Assembly (NCBI GenBank): GCA_003290165.1
Contig: QNQO01009207.1
Span: forward strand, 62,001-126,000
Length of the DNA: 64,000 nt
Direction of reading: 5' to 3'
Source: Berberis thunbergii
Taxonomy: Eukaryota; Streptophyta; Magnoliopsida; Ranunculales; Berberidaceae
The position numbers and the translations under genes were made by a program. Of the stretch, positions 25,797 through 36,592 are shown in pieces (within the stretch, counting starts at the first letter, position 1; each line of letters starts with the position of its first letter). Under the pieces are notes generated by a model. It searched no databases. It saw only the letters and a list, made by a program, of their open reading frames with translations, and had not been told where the DNA came from.

Positions 25797-28522
25797 TTAA
25801 GCTTTACAGTCCGATCGACAAGATCGAAGAAATAAAAACTTCGGATGGTCAACAAACAAACACAAAAACAGAAATAAGGACAAATATAAAGAGTACAAGT
25901 AATGAGGTGAACATACACTTATCATATACAATGAGTCAACATGATTGATCCAAGAAAAATCACAACTTCGAAGGAAGAGCATGCGAATCAAAAAATACAA
26001 TAAAAAGCAACACAAGATTGTCGAAAGGAAAGGCTTTTCATTTATAAAACTTGTTACATCCGGAGAAGAAACAATAGAAGCATCGACAACAATAGCATTT
26101 GATGGAAGAAGGGAAACAATGTCAACAGCAGGAAGAGAGAAAGTTCTCTCTTCGACATTAGGAATATATGATAAAACAAGACCGAAAGGAGGAGGAAATA
26201 GTGAATCTTCGTCCACCGGATCACTTGGGGGATTAGGAATACCTTCCTCACCATCTTCATCCTCAAAAACCTGATCAACCAAATCATGATACTTGGACAA
26301 ATCAAGGTCATCCTCTTAAATGTAATCGAGAAGCTCGACTCATCCATTCACAATTCTCTTCCAATCATCCGCTTTCGCAATCTTCATCTTGTACTTGGTT
26401 GCAACAAGCTCATTCTTGGTTGAAACAAGTTGTCCTTCAACGATGTTCAACATTGCAAAAATATCCGACTTAACTTCATCAAGCGTGGTTGTTAACTGCT
26501 CCACCCACTGCTCAGCTACATTACAGCTGATGGATTGTTCAATAACATAACGCATGGCCTCATCATGATCGCCCTTCTCAATAGACATCTCCCTCTCCAC
26601 CTCGTCTTGTCGAGCACAGACTCCATTCAAATCAGTCATCGAGGATTCAAGCTCATCAACAAATCTATCATGTGCAGCCTCTACCTCCCTTAGAAAGACC
26701 CGAGCATCCCTAGCTGTATTCTCCTGCTTTGCACACTACTTTCAACACATTCAACTAGGGAAGAACATGAGAGAACACCATTAGTTGCGCCGCCATCTTC
26801 CTCTCAAGAGCGGCCACCTGGCCATGAGCCACCTGATAGTCCGACCACATCACCCCAGCATAAGTGAGGTGATTCATCCCATCCATTATTTACTTGAACC
26901 CGAGATCGAGATGATTGTTAGGCTCCCACACAGGCATCAAATAACTCTCCATCTCCGCCTATGCCACTTTTTGATTAAATTACATGCACTATCCTGCACG
27001 TCAATATCAGGAAACCAACTAAATTTCCCACCAACTTAATCCAGATGTCTTTCGGGTTGGGTTTTTTCCAACTAATTCGTGGATGAGGAACTCATGGATT
27101 GGGAAGTAAAAGGGACCCACCTCCAATGATCGGAAGAATAGTCGAAATAATAGTAATAAAAAAATCACTTTTACCTTTTCGTTGTGTAGCGGGCATAGCA
27201 GGAGTGGAACAAGCGACGGTAGCAGTAGCAACGGGTAAGAGAAGGAATGTGGAATTCCACCGCGTCATCAACACGAGTAGGAGAAAAGGAAGAGGAAGAA
27301 CCTCATAACTCTGACCATGATCAGTAACCTCTTGTTTGCATCAAGGATTGAATTCGAAGTCGGCCAGAGTCATTGTCGTATTTGGATTATTAGACTGCTC
27401 CACAACAAGCTAGAGTATCTTGCTTTTGAATAACTCGAGGGTCATCATCAGACCAATCAACAAAGTCGAGCACACCATAAGCCAAAAAAAACACCTTCTC
27501 ATTGTCGTCCAACGGACGGATTATTTCCTTCTTACTATTCTCCATCACCAAATTTATCTCCTCAACCTACTCGAAAGAGAGGCCATCCTCTCTCTTACCT
27601 TCCTTATCAGAAGAAATCGGACGAGGAGCAGTCCAAATAGTGTCACAAATGGAATCAAAAAGTTGTTTCCTCTTAGGAACATTGCCAGGGCTTATCGCCA
27701 ATCACTTTGATGAACTAGCGGGCCTTGAAAGCTTCCTCTTCTTGGTAGTCTGGCCCACCAATGCTAACAGGAGCATCGAGATCCGTAGTGTCTCTACTAG
27801 AGCTCACTTTCCCATCAACACTAGCATTACTAATGCCAACCGGAACAACACGAGCAATGATATCAACAACTCAAGATTCAGTAAGCAAATGACATTCTGC
27901 TTCGTTCATAGTATACAAGCCACTACGCGCCACAATGTCCTCAGCAAAGTCCACAACAACTACACGAAGCATCAAGAAACGGCCATTGATCATCTCTTCT
28001 TCCATAGAAAATTGTAGATCCCTCCGTTTATTATGGACTCAGAACAATTGCATAATCTGATGACCTCGCAAGTTAAAATAGCCAGATTTGATAGAAGCAT
28101 AATACCAGAACCTCGACTAGTCCCTAATTTCATCGTTAAGCTTCCCAATATAGACAGGAGATCGAATGAAGCAAATATTATTGTCACCAACAGACCAATC
28201 ACAGAATGCAAAACCCTAATAGTCAAGGTAATGCCAATAACCGTCTAGCCATTAAGACCTATTTGAGCAAGAGGAATGCCCAAAAAATCTAAATATTCCC
28301 AAAATATTCTAGGACTGGGAATAAAAGGTCAGACAGGAACATACACGAGTAGAGTGCAATATAAGGACTATCGTTTTGCCTAGGCAGAACGATCTCGAGG
28401 TCGTATGGCAGAGAATAGTTAGAACGAACAGTATCAAACATCGTTTGTGAAGCCTTCTTGGGCGAAAAGTAAGCTTTGCAAGCAGTAAGTGGCTAGCCAT
28501 CTAGTATATTGTCGGCCGACAT
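25797..28522 (-). pseudogene. Antisense ORF of element B (Transposase_28-like, longest copy)
   Basis: On the minus strand the frame starts at ATG 28522 (MSADNILDG), is followed by LPYDLEIVLPRQNDSPYIAL, FLSDLLFPVLEYF and, after a frameshift, FLGIPLAQIGLNG. That series matches the copy at 62000-62290 (HFPVMDVIM, ILRIPLAQLGPNG). Further on, 26639-26340 encodes a long acidic/hydrophobic coiled-coil stretch (DEVEREMSIEKGDHDEAM ... WKRIVNG), then an acidic tail (DLSKYHDLVDQVFEDEDGEE, about 26310-26250). The order of domain, linker, coiled coil and acidic tail is that of the Transposase_28 family. Stops and frameshifts occur throughout. The role of such proteins is unknown. Confidence 0.66.
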
Positions 28523-28689
28523 TGAAAAGGAATGAAGGAACAAGGAAAACGAAGAAGATGAGAGAAAAATAAGCCCTAATTTCAAAGATAGCGTACAGTC
28601 CATCAAAGATGTTAACAATATTAAATGCGAAGCAATGATGAAATTGAAAGTCCAACCGTCGTCAAGTTAGTGACCATGGCAGCGTACCC

Positions 28690-28709
28690 ACTAACTAAGG
28701 GGGAGTAAC
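28690..28709 (+). other. Polypurine tract of element B
   Basis: AACTAAGGGGGAGTAAC lies immediately before TGATGATCC at 28710. Its position fixes the LTR at 28710 as the 3' LTR of a plus-strand element, opposite to the strand of the recognisable ORF. Confidence 0.75.
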
Positions 28710-29242
28710 TGATGATCCATCAAATAAGACTGTTATCATGACCATACACGTGACAAAGATCATCCATCTCGAGGATCAAATATCCCAAGACTCGGGCCAA
28801 TTCACAAAGCCTAGAAAGGGCGGATCCAGACATAAAAGCCCAAACATAGCCCATCAGAATAAATCATAGTCGGGGGCCCAAATCCAAGATCGATAGAGTT
28901 ATCCCTTAAGGGGGATGAACGTTACAAAGAAAAAGAGTCGTGGAGAGTGTTACGCCTCCGAGGACGTATCTTCATAAAAAAGGAGGTTGTTACAGATAAT
29001 GTCGCATCTCGTTGCGCCTCATATGCTTAAGTCACGCAAAGATTAATGACGACCATTATATAAGGTCAAGGAAAAATTCGACAAATGTATGCAATTTTAA
29101 TTCTGTACAAATTTATCTCCATCTCTAACTCAGTTATTGACTTAAGCATCAGAATGTCATCGGCTACCAAAAATGTGGTCTTTGACAATCTAACATTTTT
29201 TTGTAGGTCAGACTTACATGAGACCAGAGTTTGGATGTATCA
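28710..29242 (+). mobile_element. 3' LTR of Tat-like Ty3/gypsy element B
   Basis: It begins TGATGATCCATCAAA and ends TTGGATGTATCA at 29242 (533 bp). Inside are CACGTGACAAAGATCATCC, a likely promoter TATATAAGGTCAAGG at about 29057-29071, and TTGACTTAAGCATCAGAATG at about 29138. The last block is shared with the LTR fragment at 23374-23557 and, in diverged form, with the LTRs of elements A and C. The right edge is inferred from the CATCA-like end and is less certain than the left. Confidence 0.72.
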
Positions 29243-30047
29243 GTTACTATTGTTTGAAATACCTCTTTTGGATGCTCATTTTTATACTCACATAACGTTT
29301 TCCTCATCACATGAGGTAATACACATTTTTTCATTCCTTTCAAATGAGACGATACAGAGGAACAAAGCTTTTGGGTCTCATACGTTGTTTATATAATGAG
29401 CATGTTATATGTATATACATGGGCATTAAAATCTAAACCATTTTATCTTCTAGTTATAGGAATATGTAAGTACGTGTATCTTTAAAACCTTATATCCTCT
29501 TATTTTTAATGTTCATTAAAAAGTTTGAGAGTTGTACATGAATCTATACTTATGGCTTTTCATATGATACATGCATGTATTTGCTTTGCAAATCTTTTGA
29601 TTTATAATTATACACCAAATTATTTATCTATCTCTCTAAAATAATAACTTTCCCTAGTCTTGGGAGTTTCATTTATCTATGTATTACTGTACATACCACA
29701 CCGCCCCCAACAAAAAAAAACAATTGTGAAACCATTTGAAACAATTGCTTTGTTTAAGAAAACAAAAAATTTTGATCTGACTTCCTCCGTAGTACGTAGT
29801 CTCACAAGTTCATCACCTAGATCACTATTTTCTAAATAACCCTCCAACGTCCATAACTGATGAAAGAAATAAAAATTTAAATGTCAAAGTAATCTTGGGG
29901 ATGGATTTCTTTTCTACTTTGATTTAACCGAAGAGAACAAAATAGGTTGTGCAGGCTTATCTCTTGGATTTTCTTTTTCCCAGATTTTTTTAATACATCT
30001 CTTCCTACAGGAGAGCAAGCTTGCACTCTACTTGACATCTGTAGATT
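29243..30047. other. Unassigned AT-rich sequence left of the CACTA element
   Basis: About 800 bp without a convincing gene, tandem repeat or transposon end. On the minus strand some fragments look faintly protein-coding on both sides of the CACTA insertion (for example ELVRLRTTEEVRSKFFVFL at about 29825-29765), but I could not recognise a family and frames are broken. Confidence 0.5.
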
Positions 30048-30084
30048 ATACACTACTACAAATATTAGCTTAGGTAACGCCACT

Positions 30085-30345
30085 TAGATAGCGCTTTTTT
30101 AAAGAGCTATCCAAGTGGGCACTAGGATAGCGCTTATTTGTCTTTAAAAAAAAAAAAAAAAAAAAACGCTACAATAGCGCTTTTAATTTTTTTTTTCAGT
30201 TAAGCGCTATCTTAGTTATGTCTTAGATAGCGCTTTAAAAAACGCTATGAGAAAAAACGTTACCAAAGCTACCATAGCGCTTTTAAAGTGCTTGCATAGC
30301 GCTTCTGAAGCGCTATGCTACTTACATTTAGGATAGCGCTTCGAT
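30085..30345. repeat. CACTA left subterminal repeats
   Basis: At least eight copies of a core AGCGCT with flanking T/A (TAGCGCTTTTT, AAGCGCTATC, AAACGCTATG) occur in both orientations, interrupted by an A run at 30146-30165. The right end (36115-36335) mirrors this. In En/Spm-type elements such clusters bind the TNPA-like protein. Confidence 0.85.
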
Positions 30346-30481
30346 TTTGATCAAATATCAAATTAAATCTCATTTTTTCAGATCTTGATACGATCGGACG
30401 GTTAAGATCACAAGCCCTCATTTTTTCATTTTTTCAGATTTTGGTTTCCTCGACATTTAGAATTCTCCATTCAAACACACA

Positions 30482-30636
30482 GAGAGGCGATGAGGCGAGG
30501 AGGCAAGGAACCGAGGCGAGGAACCAGAGGAGGCGAGGAACCGAGGAAGGAGGCGATGAACCAGAGGAGGCGAGGAACCGAGGAAGGAGGCGACTCAGGC
30601 GAGGAACCAGAGGAGGCGAGGAACCGAGGAGTCGGA
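30482..30636. repeat. GAGGCGAGGAACC minisatellite
   Basis: Short purine-rich units of the form GAGGCGAGGAACCGAGGA / GAGGCGATGAACCAGAG are repeated imperfectly about eight times. Open frames across it are low-complexity Arg/Glu/Gly chance frames. Confidence 0.85.
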
Positions 30637-30952
30637 AGCTCATTTAAATCTGGGTATTTTGTTTCAAGTTTATATCTTTAGAACCGGGTTGGTTAAGCAT
30701 GCTTTGATTTTGAATGGGTTTTCATTAGTTTGGTTTTGATTTGCCTTTTGTGCCCTAATTTTTTGATTTTCTGAAACGAAATTGAATCATGTTTATGTTT
30801 ACATGGGGTTTGATTGTTTTGATTTATTTTTATGAAATTGACAATGGACTTTGATTATGGTGCTTAAATTTGTGATTTTTTGTGAAACAGACTTGAACAA
30901 TTTTGACCTAATGAATTGGGAATATAATTTACAATGGGTTTCTTCTTATCAG

Positions 30953-31030
30953 GTGTTGGAGTTAGCAGGAAAAGCAGCGAGAGACAACAAGCAATCCAGA
31001 ATTGAGGTGGAAGATGACCATATATCTTGA
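30953..31030 (+). pseudogene. Captured exon fragment of histone H2A
   Basis: After a splice-acceptor-like CTTATCAG the frame reads VLELAGKAARDNKQSRI, the alpha-2/alpha-3 part of canonical plant H2A. The usual VPRHIQLAV that follows is replaced by EVEDDHIS and a TGA at 31028. Only about 50 bp are clearly H2A. The preceding AT-rich sequence with an acceptor suggests genomic DNA, introns included, was captured. It cannot make a histone fold. Confidence 0.85.
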
Positions 31031-31633
31031 GAAAATATTGTTTGCTCCCATCCTAACAAAACATTTTCCACAACTTCGTCGAAAACATGAGGGTAGGGAC
31101 TATCATTAAATTCATGTTTTGCATTTTCTCTCCCTTTTTTCTCTTCTATTTTCTCACTTTTGGCAAGTTTTCTTGGAGAAAGTTTCTTTTAAACATAGCC
31201 TAAGAGATGAATGTCATGTCTTGTTATACGACTAACTAAGTTTTTACATGATCGACCAAGTTATATGCTTATACATACTCATGATATACTCAAGGATACA
31301 GAAGTAAGCATGCCAAACCATCTAATATATCCTTCAGTACAATCGGAAACTAACTAATCAAATTAATAAAAATAGTTGAATCCAATTGTTTTCCCATGTA
31401 TGGCTGTGGCTACTTTCTTTGTTAATAAATATTGGTATACGAGTATTGAGATTTAGGAGTGTTTTGCATTAGATATGGTTTGTCACTGCTGTTTGTAGTG
31501 CAACTTTCAGGCAGTTCTTCTTGTTTAATAGATATTATTAAGTCACAGGCTTAGCTGGGTTTAGTATCTTAGTATGGTTGAAGTCTCAAGATTGCTAATT
31601 ACATTCAGCAATATGGTATTGCTATTTTGTCAG

Positions 31634-32756
31634 GTTGCGGAGATGGAAGCTTGTTTGCAGGAATCCAATCTTACAGTTCCAACTCGTGAAGTTCTCTACT
31701 CTATTGCTATTGTTAACTGTGTCACCTATGCCTCGTGATGATTTGGCTCCAATGAGGAATGTGACTCAAACTGCTCCTGTTCCGTCAGGTTGTTATTTTA
31801 CCAGTTGCCTTTGCTTTTACGTTGTTCTGGTCACGTTTTGTCAAGTAAGGTTCTTATTTGGTTGATCTGAGTGCTTTAATGCTTTTATCTTGTACTAGTT
31901 TTTATTTGACCTTGCTTGGCGACAAAACTTAGGTTGTGATTTGGAGTCGAAAGTAAATGCACTTGTACTTCTCATAGAAGCACTAGGCTATAGTGATAAG
32001 TTATGGTTGTATTAATATGGTCAACCAGACTTCTAAGTTTTGGAAATTGAGTTAGTTATTGAGACTCTGAGAGATAGAGATAGTAGCTGTTAGTTATAAT
32101 TGCTGGGCAGGAATGTTTGCAAGAAAATAATTGCTGGTAGTTTTACGTTGCTATATCCAATAAGTAACTTCACAATGTGTTGTGTAACGCAGCCTTAGTC
32201 TAAACTTCAAGCGTGACAACTATTTGCGCTATGCACACTCAGATAATCCAATCGTTCAGCTGAAATGATCCTCTTCCTAACTCCTTAAATCATTTTTAAG
32301 CTGATGATAAAACTATGGTTTGAAGTTATACTAAGATGTAGAAAGTGTTGTTTCTTTATGTTTGTGATTAAATTGTTGAATCTGAAAGAGGGTACAATGT
32401 AACCTTGAGTTAGTTTGAGTTTCTATAGCTTTGATTGGGCTATACTGGTTGCTTTGATTTATGTAAACGTTTGATTGGGCCGTAGTTTTATTTATTAAGG
32501 ATTCATCTTATAAGATTTGTAGATAGATTTTCATTAAAAAAGAAGTTGATGCATCAGATATGAGAATATGGCGAGGCCGATTGTTGTTGAACTGAATGTG
32601 CCTCAAAATTTGTATTTCATTTCTAATATTAGTGAATGCAGGAAGGAGTGCTTTGGATAACCCTCATCATATGGAATTTGAAGCCAAATCTGCTAGAGAT
32701 GGGGCATGGTAACTTCTAACTTGCAGGTATGATGTTGCAACTTTTATCTCTCATAG
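31634..32756 (+). pseudogene. SHH-like: Captured fragments of a SAWADEE-homeodomain gene (SHH1/SHH2-like)
   Basis: Three exon pieces in order. At 31634-31702, after acceptor GTCAG, comes AEMEACLQESNLTVPTREVL, the start of the homeodomain. At 31728-31788 MPRDDLAPMRNVTQTAPVPS is the linker; the rest of the homeodomain is deleted between them. At 32642-32708 and 32727-32756 MEFEAKSARDGAWYDVATF is the start of the SAWADEE chromatin-binding domain, interrupted by 18 bp that start GT and end AG. In Arabidopsis SHH1 reads histone H3K9 methylation and recruits Pol IV. The pieces are in gene order and on one strand, with introns kept, so they came from one genomic capture. A stop and an internal deletion make it non-functional. 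Confidence 0.8.
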
Positions 32757-33872
32757 GTTTGTTTAACACACATGATCCGGTAATTATCAGCTCATATTGA
32801 ATATGACTAATCTTGATATAATTGATTAGCTTGCTTCACTTCATTTTTGGGTTGATTTGTTTCTTGATTGTGATCATTGTTTGAGTTCTTTTCATTGTAA
32901 GACATCTCACAGGACTGCACCTTCTTGTTTCCAATTTTTTAGGCTCGTGAAGTTGACATTTTTTAATGAATGAAAGAATGAATACACACCTGATAAACTT
33001 CAGGGACAGTCTGCTTCATGTTAGCCATATCAAGTTTGATTGCTGTCAAAGGTGTATTATTAGATGATGCTCCTTGGTGCTCTAAACTTTGACAGTACAC
33101 TACTCAAAACCTTTTGCTAGCTTGACATTTTCAATGAGTTAGGTAAGCTATAATAATATAAAAAATATCAACTATATTAGTGTTCTATTCTTTGTTCCAA
33201 ACCTTTGTCTCAAATGACTCAGTATAAATAGTGAGCTCTACAAGCTTATCTTTCACAGCTAGAGCTCCTACTACTTCAGTTTAGTTATAAAGTACTGAAA
33301 TTGTGAGGAGATAGCTATAATGGCAAACATCATTATCTTATTTGCTCTAATAACCATGGTGTTCACCTACTCTATAGTTTAACCTCTCAAGGTGGATCTT
33401 TACTCTAGTAAATAGTATTGTGTCATTGAGACTTCAACTCTCAAGTGTCAGGCTAAACCAAATTCTTTCATTTTCATTTTCATTTATTTTTTGGAATTTA
33501 CAAAATTATGAAAACTAAAAAACACAATCACAACTCAAAAGACACTCACCGACTCGCACCACTTTTTTCTTTACCCTTCCTATAAAGATTCTTACCTTGG
33601 CCTAGGAAGAAAGGAAAAAGAAACAGTGAATACAGAGAGAAGGGAAAGAAAGTGAGAGATGAAGAAATAGAGTTATCTGTTGTTATCATTACCCAGAGAA
33701 GAGTTGTTGTTGTGTAGAGTTTGAGTGGGAGAGAGAGAGAGAGTTCTGAACGAGATAAAAAAAAAAGCTCTTGAAATATACTCTCCTCACATTACAGCAA
33801 CAACTTGTACTAAGAGAGAAAGAAAGCTAAGAGTGAAAGAACAACAAAAAGGGGAAAAACAGAGTAGGAGAC

Positions 33873-35050
33873 ATGGTGGGCTCAGGAGGATCAGATAGGA
33901 GCAAAGAAGTTGTTGGGATGATAGCCTTGCACGAGGCACTTAGAACCGTCTGTCTCAATTCATAATGGACTTACTCCGTCTTCTGGACCATTCGACCTCG
34001 CCCGTACTTACTTACTTACTTCTCTGTTTTGCTTTTGTAGTAAATCTCTGATTTTCTCTTTTCTTTGGGTTTTTTTCAATGAGTTGTCTGGGTTTTTTGC
34101 AAGAGAAGTCGAGGTGGTAATGGTTGCAAGGTCGGCGAGGACAACGGTAGCTTGTAATTTTAAGAGTGATTGTGAGAATGGGTTTTGTGTTTGGAGTGAT
34201 TTTGATAATGGGTTTTGTTTTTTTAGATTAAATTTGATGGTGGGTTTTGTATTTTAGAGTAATTTTGAAGATGGGTTTATGGTTAAAGATTAATTTTGAA
34301 AATTGGTATTAATTGTCTAATTAAATGTTATGAGTATTTGTTTTCAGTGCAATTTTCACAGTGGATTCTGTTTTTAAATAGTTATGAGTGGATTCTGTTT
34401 TCAGTGCAATTTTCACAGTGGATTCTAATTAAATGTTATGAGTACTTGCTTCAATAGTGATTTTGATAGTGGGTTATGTTCTTCAGATTGAGTTTGAATA
34501 TGGGTTTTGTTTTTAGAGTGTATTAGAAACAAGGGTTTTAGTTTTTGGATTGATTTTGAGGATGGGTTTTGGTTCTTGTGCAGGATGTTGATGTGGGAAG
34601 ACAGGTTTTGCCGAGGAAGAGTCGCAGAGTGTCTGGAAGATATAGATGGAGAAGATCAAGTCAGAAAGGCCTTCAGCAAAATGTCTATTCAGCTTTACAA
34701 TTATGGAAAAGGGTGGGTACTGGGTAGGTGTTTTTGGGGTTCAAAGTTTTCTGAAAGCAAAGCTTTTGTTGTAAAAGAGTGGACTTTAATTGGTTCATTG
34801 ATTTGGGCAGGTTAATGGGTAAAGTAGCTTCTGATAAGTGTCACAAGTGGGTTTTCAAAGAACCTTCAGAATGTGAAGCTAATATCTCCAATTATTGGCA
34901 GAGTTCATTTGATGCTGTATGTTATGCAAATCCTAAATATCCTCTCTAATGTTAGAAAATTTCGCATTTTTGGTGACTAATTTGAGTTCACTTGTCGATT
35001 CTTTGCAGATTCCAACTGAATGGACTGATCAGTTTAACTCTGGAATTCAA
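33873..35050 (+). pseudogene. RSS3-like: Captured 5' exons of an RSS3-like bHLH-MYC_N gene
   Basis: Five exon pieces with usable splice borders are in order. Exon 1 (33873-34003) reads MVGSGGSDRSKEVVGMIALH, then LRTVCLNS, a TAA where the family has Asp, and WTYSVFWTIRPRP. Exon 2 (about 34104-34154) reads RGGNGCKVGEDNGS. Exon 3 (34584-34712) reads MLMWEDRFCRGRVAECLED and SKMSIQLYNYGKG. Exon 4 (34811-34916) reads LMGKVASDKCHKWVFKEPS and NISNYWQSSFDA. Exon 5 (35009-35050) reads IPTEWTDQFNSGIQ. This is the N-terminal bHLH-MYC_N region of RICE SALT SENSITIVE 3-like nuclear proteins, which link JAZ repressors and bHLH factors. The purine-rich leader at about 33600-33870 may be its captured 5' UTR. 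The exon 1 stop shows it is dead as a protein. Confidence 0.85.
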
Positions 35051-35142
35051 GTAAGGAAGAGCAAATCAGTTTTTTGTATTTTTATGGTTTGATTTCGATT
35101 TTGAAGTTTTTAGATTTTCCACTCATTGAAAGATTTTCCACT

Positions 35143-35168
35143 GAATGGACTGATCAGTTTAACTCTAA
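35143..35168. repeat. 26 bp duplicate of the RSS3-like exon 5 fragment
   Basis: The bases of exon 5 at about 35017-35042 (CTGAATGGACTGATCAG...) occur again at 35143-35168, about 126 bp downstream. This looks like a local copy made during repair at the junction between two captured segments. Confidence 0.8.
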
Positions 35169-35272
35169 ATGGAGGCCTATTCCGAATGGTTTGTTTATCG
35201 TGAAGTCTTTGGAGATATTCAGACTTTTATGATGTTTAACTACATGTGTGACTTCGTTGTCTATGAATGCAG

Positions 35273-35543
35273 CTGTTCAGAAAGTTGACAAGGGATGTTA
35301 AATCATCCATTCAGAAGGTGCTGAATCTCTCCCTCCCTTTCTACCCTCTACCACTACATGAATGCATGAACGAAGATGTTCCTAATTGTAATATAGGTTT
35401 TCTTGTAGCTAATTTATTTATGTGAATAAATAGTGTCTTGACAAGGGAAAAGATGTTGACCTGCGAATGGCAATCAATGCCAAAACAATTACAAGTGGCC
35501 TTAAGTATTCTCTTGCCACTGGAAATTGGGGAGGCAGAAAATG
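35273..35543 (+). pseudogene. NRPB2: Captured fragment of RNA polymerase II second-largest subunit gene
   Basis: After acceptor ATGCAG, 35273-35317 reads LFRKLTRDVKSSIQK; after an intron-like gap 35440-35543 reads [20 protein letters not shown] then [11 protein letters not shown]. These match consecutive parts of plant NRPB2 (fork/protrusion region). The [15 protein letters not shown] block fits Pol II rather than the Pol I, III, IV or V subunits. The segment is short and ends in a TGA soon after. It abuts the RSS3-like fragment and is in the same orientation. Confidence 0.82.
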
Positions 35544-35803
35544 ATGCAGATGTCAGGTTTGACTTCTTCTATTGTACGTATGCTATTCATTTTTCCGTGT
35601 CTGCATTTCCTTCCTCTACATCACTGTGGTTAAAGTTAAATCCTTATTTATGATGCTCATAAAGATATTTTGTAAAAAATATGTAAGTTCTAACAACCAC
35701 TGTTTTTTTTTAGGTGTGTTCTTGTATTTCAGGTTAAGATTTATATACCGACTTAGTGTGTGTGTGTGTTGTTATACTTATACAATGCCATGATGCAATT
35801 TCA

Positions 35804-35940
35804 GGTTATGCAAGGATACAATTTGAAGTGGCGGTAGAATCTGAGAAACATTCAGCGGTGCCGCAATGTACAGATGAAGTTAGGACTGTAGGAGAAGCTG
35901 TTGGCCATTTCATTTCGTGGCCAATAAAGCTGGTGTATAT
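35804..35940 (+). pseudogene. CACTA-type coding remnant (DUF8039-like)
   Basis: After acceptor TTTCAG the frame reads VAVESEKHSAVP then TDEVRTVGEAVGHFISWPIK. The pattern 'P..TDEV.TVGEAVG.F..WP..L' is common in plant CACTA-associated proteins (DUF8039, from memory of the family). It lies close to the 3' end and is the only part of the element I can tie to its own coding capacity. The reading frame runs to 35998 without conserved sequence after Leu-Val. Confidence 0.55.
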
Positions 35941-36357
35941 ATATGATAGCATATTAACAATTTTGTATGAATGCTTAAATTATATTTTGAATGAATGAGA
36001 AACAGTTAGTTATCATGTTGTGTCTTTATTGATTGATTGAACGTTGTCATTATTATATTAAATATTATATAAAAAAATATTATATGGTAGTTAATAAAAA
36101 AAATTCACCGAAATTAAATAGCGCTTTAGAAGCTAATTATAAAAAAAAAATCAAAAAAAAAAATTAAAAAAAAAATCAACAAAATTAAATAGCGCTCATA
36201 AAAGCGCTATGCAAGCTAATTTTAAAAAAAAATTAGCGCTTAATAAAGCGCTATCTAACGAAGCGCTATTCAAGTACGCGCCTTGCATAGCGCTTTTTTG
36301 AGCGCTATCTAAGCCTATTTTTAAGCGTTATGCAAGCCTATATTTGTAGTAGTGATA

Positions 36358-36592
36358 GTTTCCTTTCACATACCAACCCAGTTGAAGATACGTCTTCCAC
36401 TATTTAATCACATCTTCTAGTTTGTGCATAAAGAGTATTGAATACATGACCAAAGCATGATTTATTCAATATGTTTGAAATCTTCTTAATTTTTAAATCT
36501 TAATATCAAGGTTGTCCATAGCTTGTTGAACATCATTTTCTTCCTTCAAGCAATTTGGAACAGTCTGAGAGAAGGCAAAGATTTTTTAATAT
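36358..36592. other. Unassigned sequence right of the CACTA element
   Basis: About 235 bp of AT-rich DNA, continuous with the sequence left of 30048 before the CACTA inserted. No gene or repeat was recognised. Confidence 0.45.

Larger units (their letters stand above)
30051..36354. mobile_element. CACTA (En/Spm) element with captured host gene fragments
   Basis: The ends are CACTACTACAAATA (30051-30064) and TATTTGTAGTAGTG (36341-36354), perfect inverted copies with the CACTA signature. They are flanked by a 3 bp target-site duplication ATA (30048-30050 and 36355-36357). Subterminal regions (about 30085-30345 and 36115-36335) hold many copies, in both orientations, of a TAGCGCTT/AAGCGCTA motif, as expected for transposase binding sites. 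No Tnp2-type transposase frame is visible. The interior holds, all on the plus strand, exon fragments of histone H2A, a SAWADEE-homeodomain gene, an RSS3-like bHLH-MYC_N gene, NRPB2, and a short CACTA-type coding remnant. It is thus a non-autonomous, Pack-type CACTA of 6304 bp. Confidence 0.95.

Noticed and set aside
29085..29396. 103-residue ORF as a gene
   Set aside because: Its first half overlaps the LTR end of element B (TTGACTTAAGCATCAG block); no protein family recognised.
30434..30681. Arg/Glu/Gly-rich and Pro/Ser-rich ORFs on both strands
   Set aside because: They are produced by the GAGGCGAGGAACC minisatellite.
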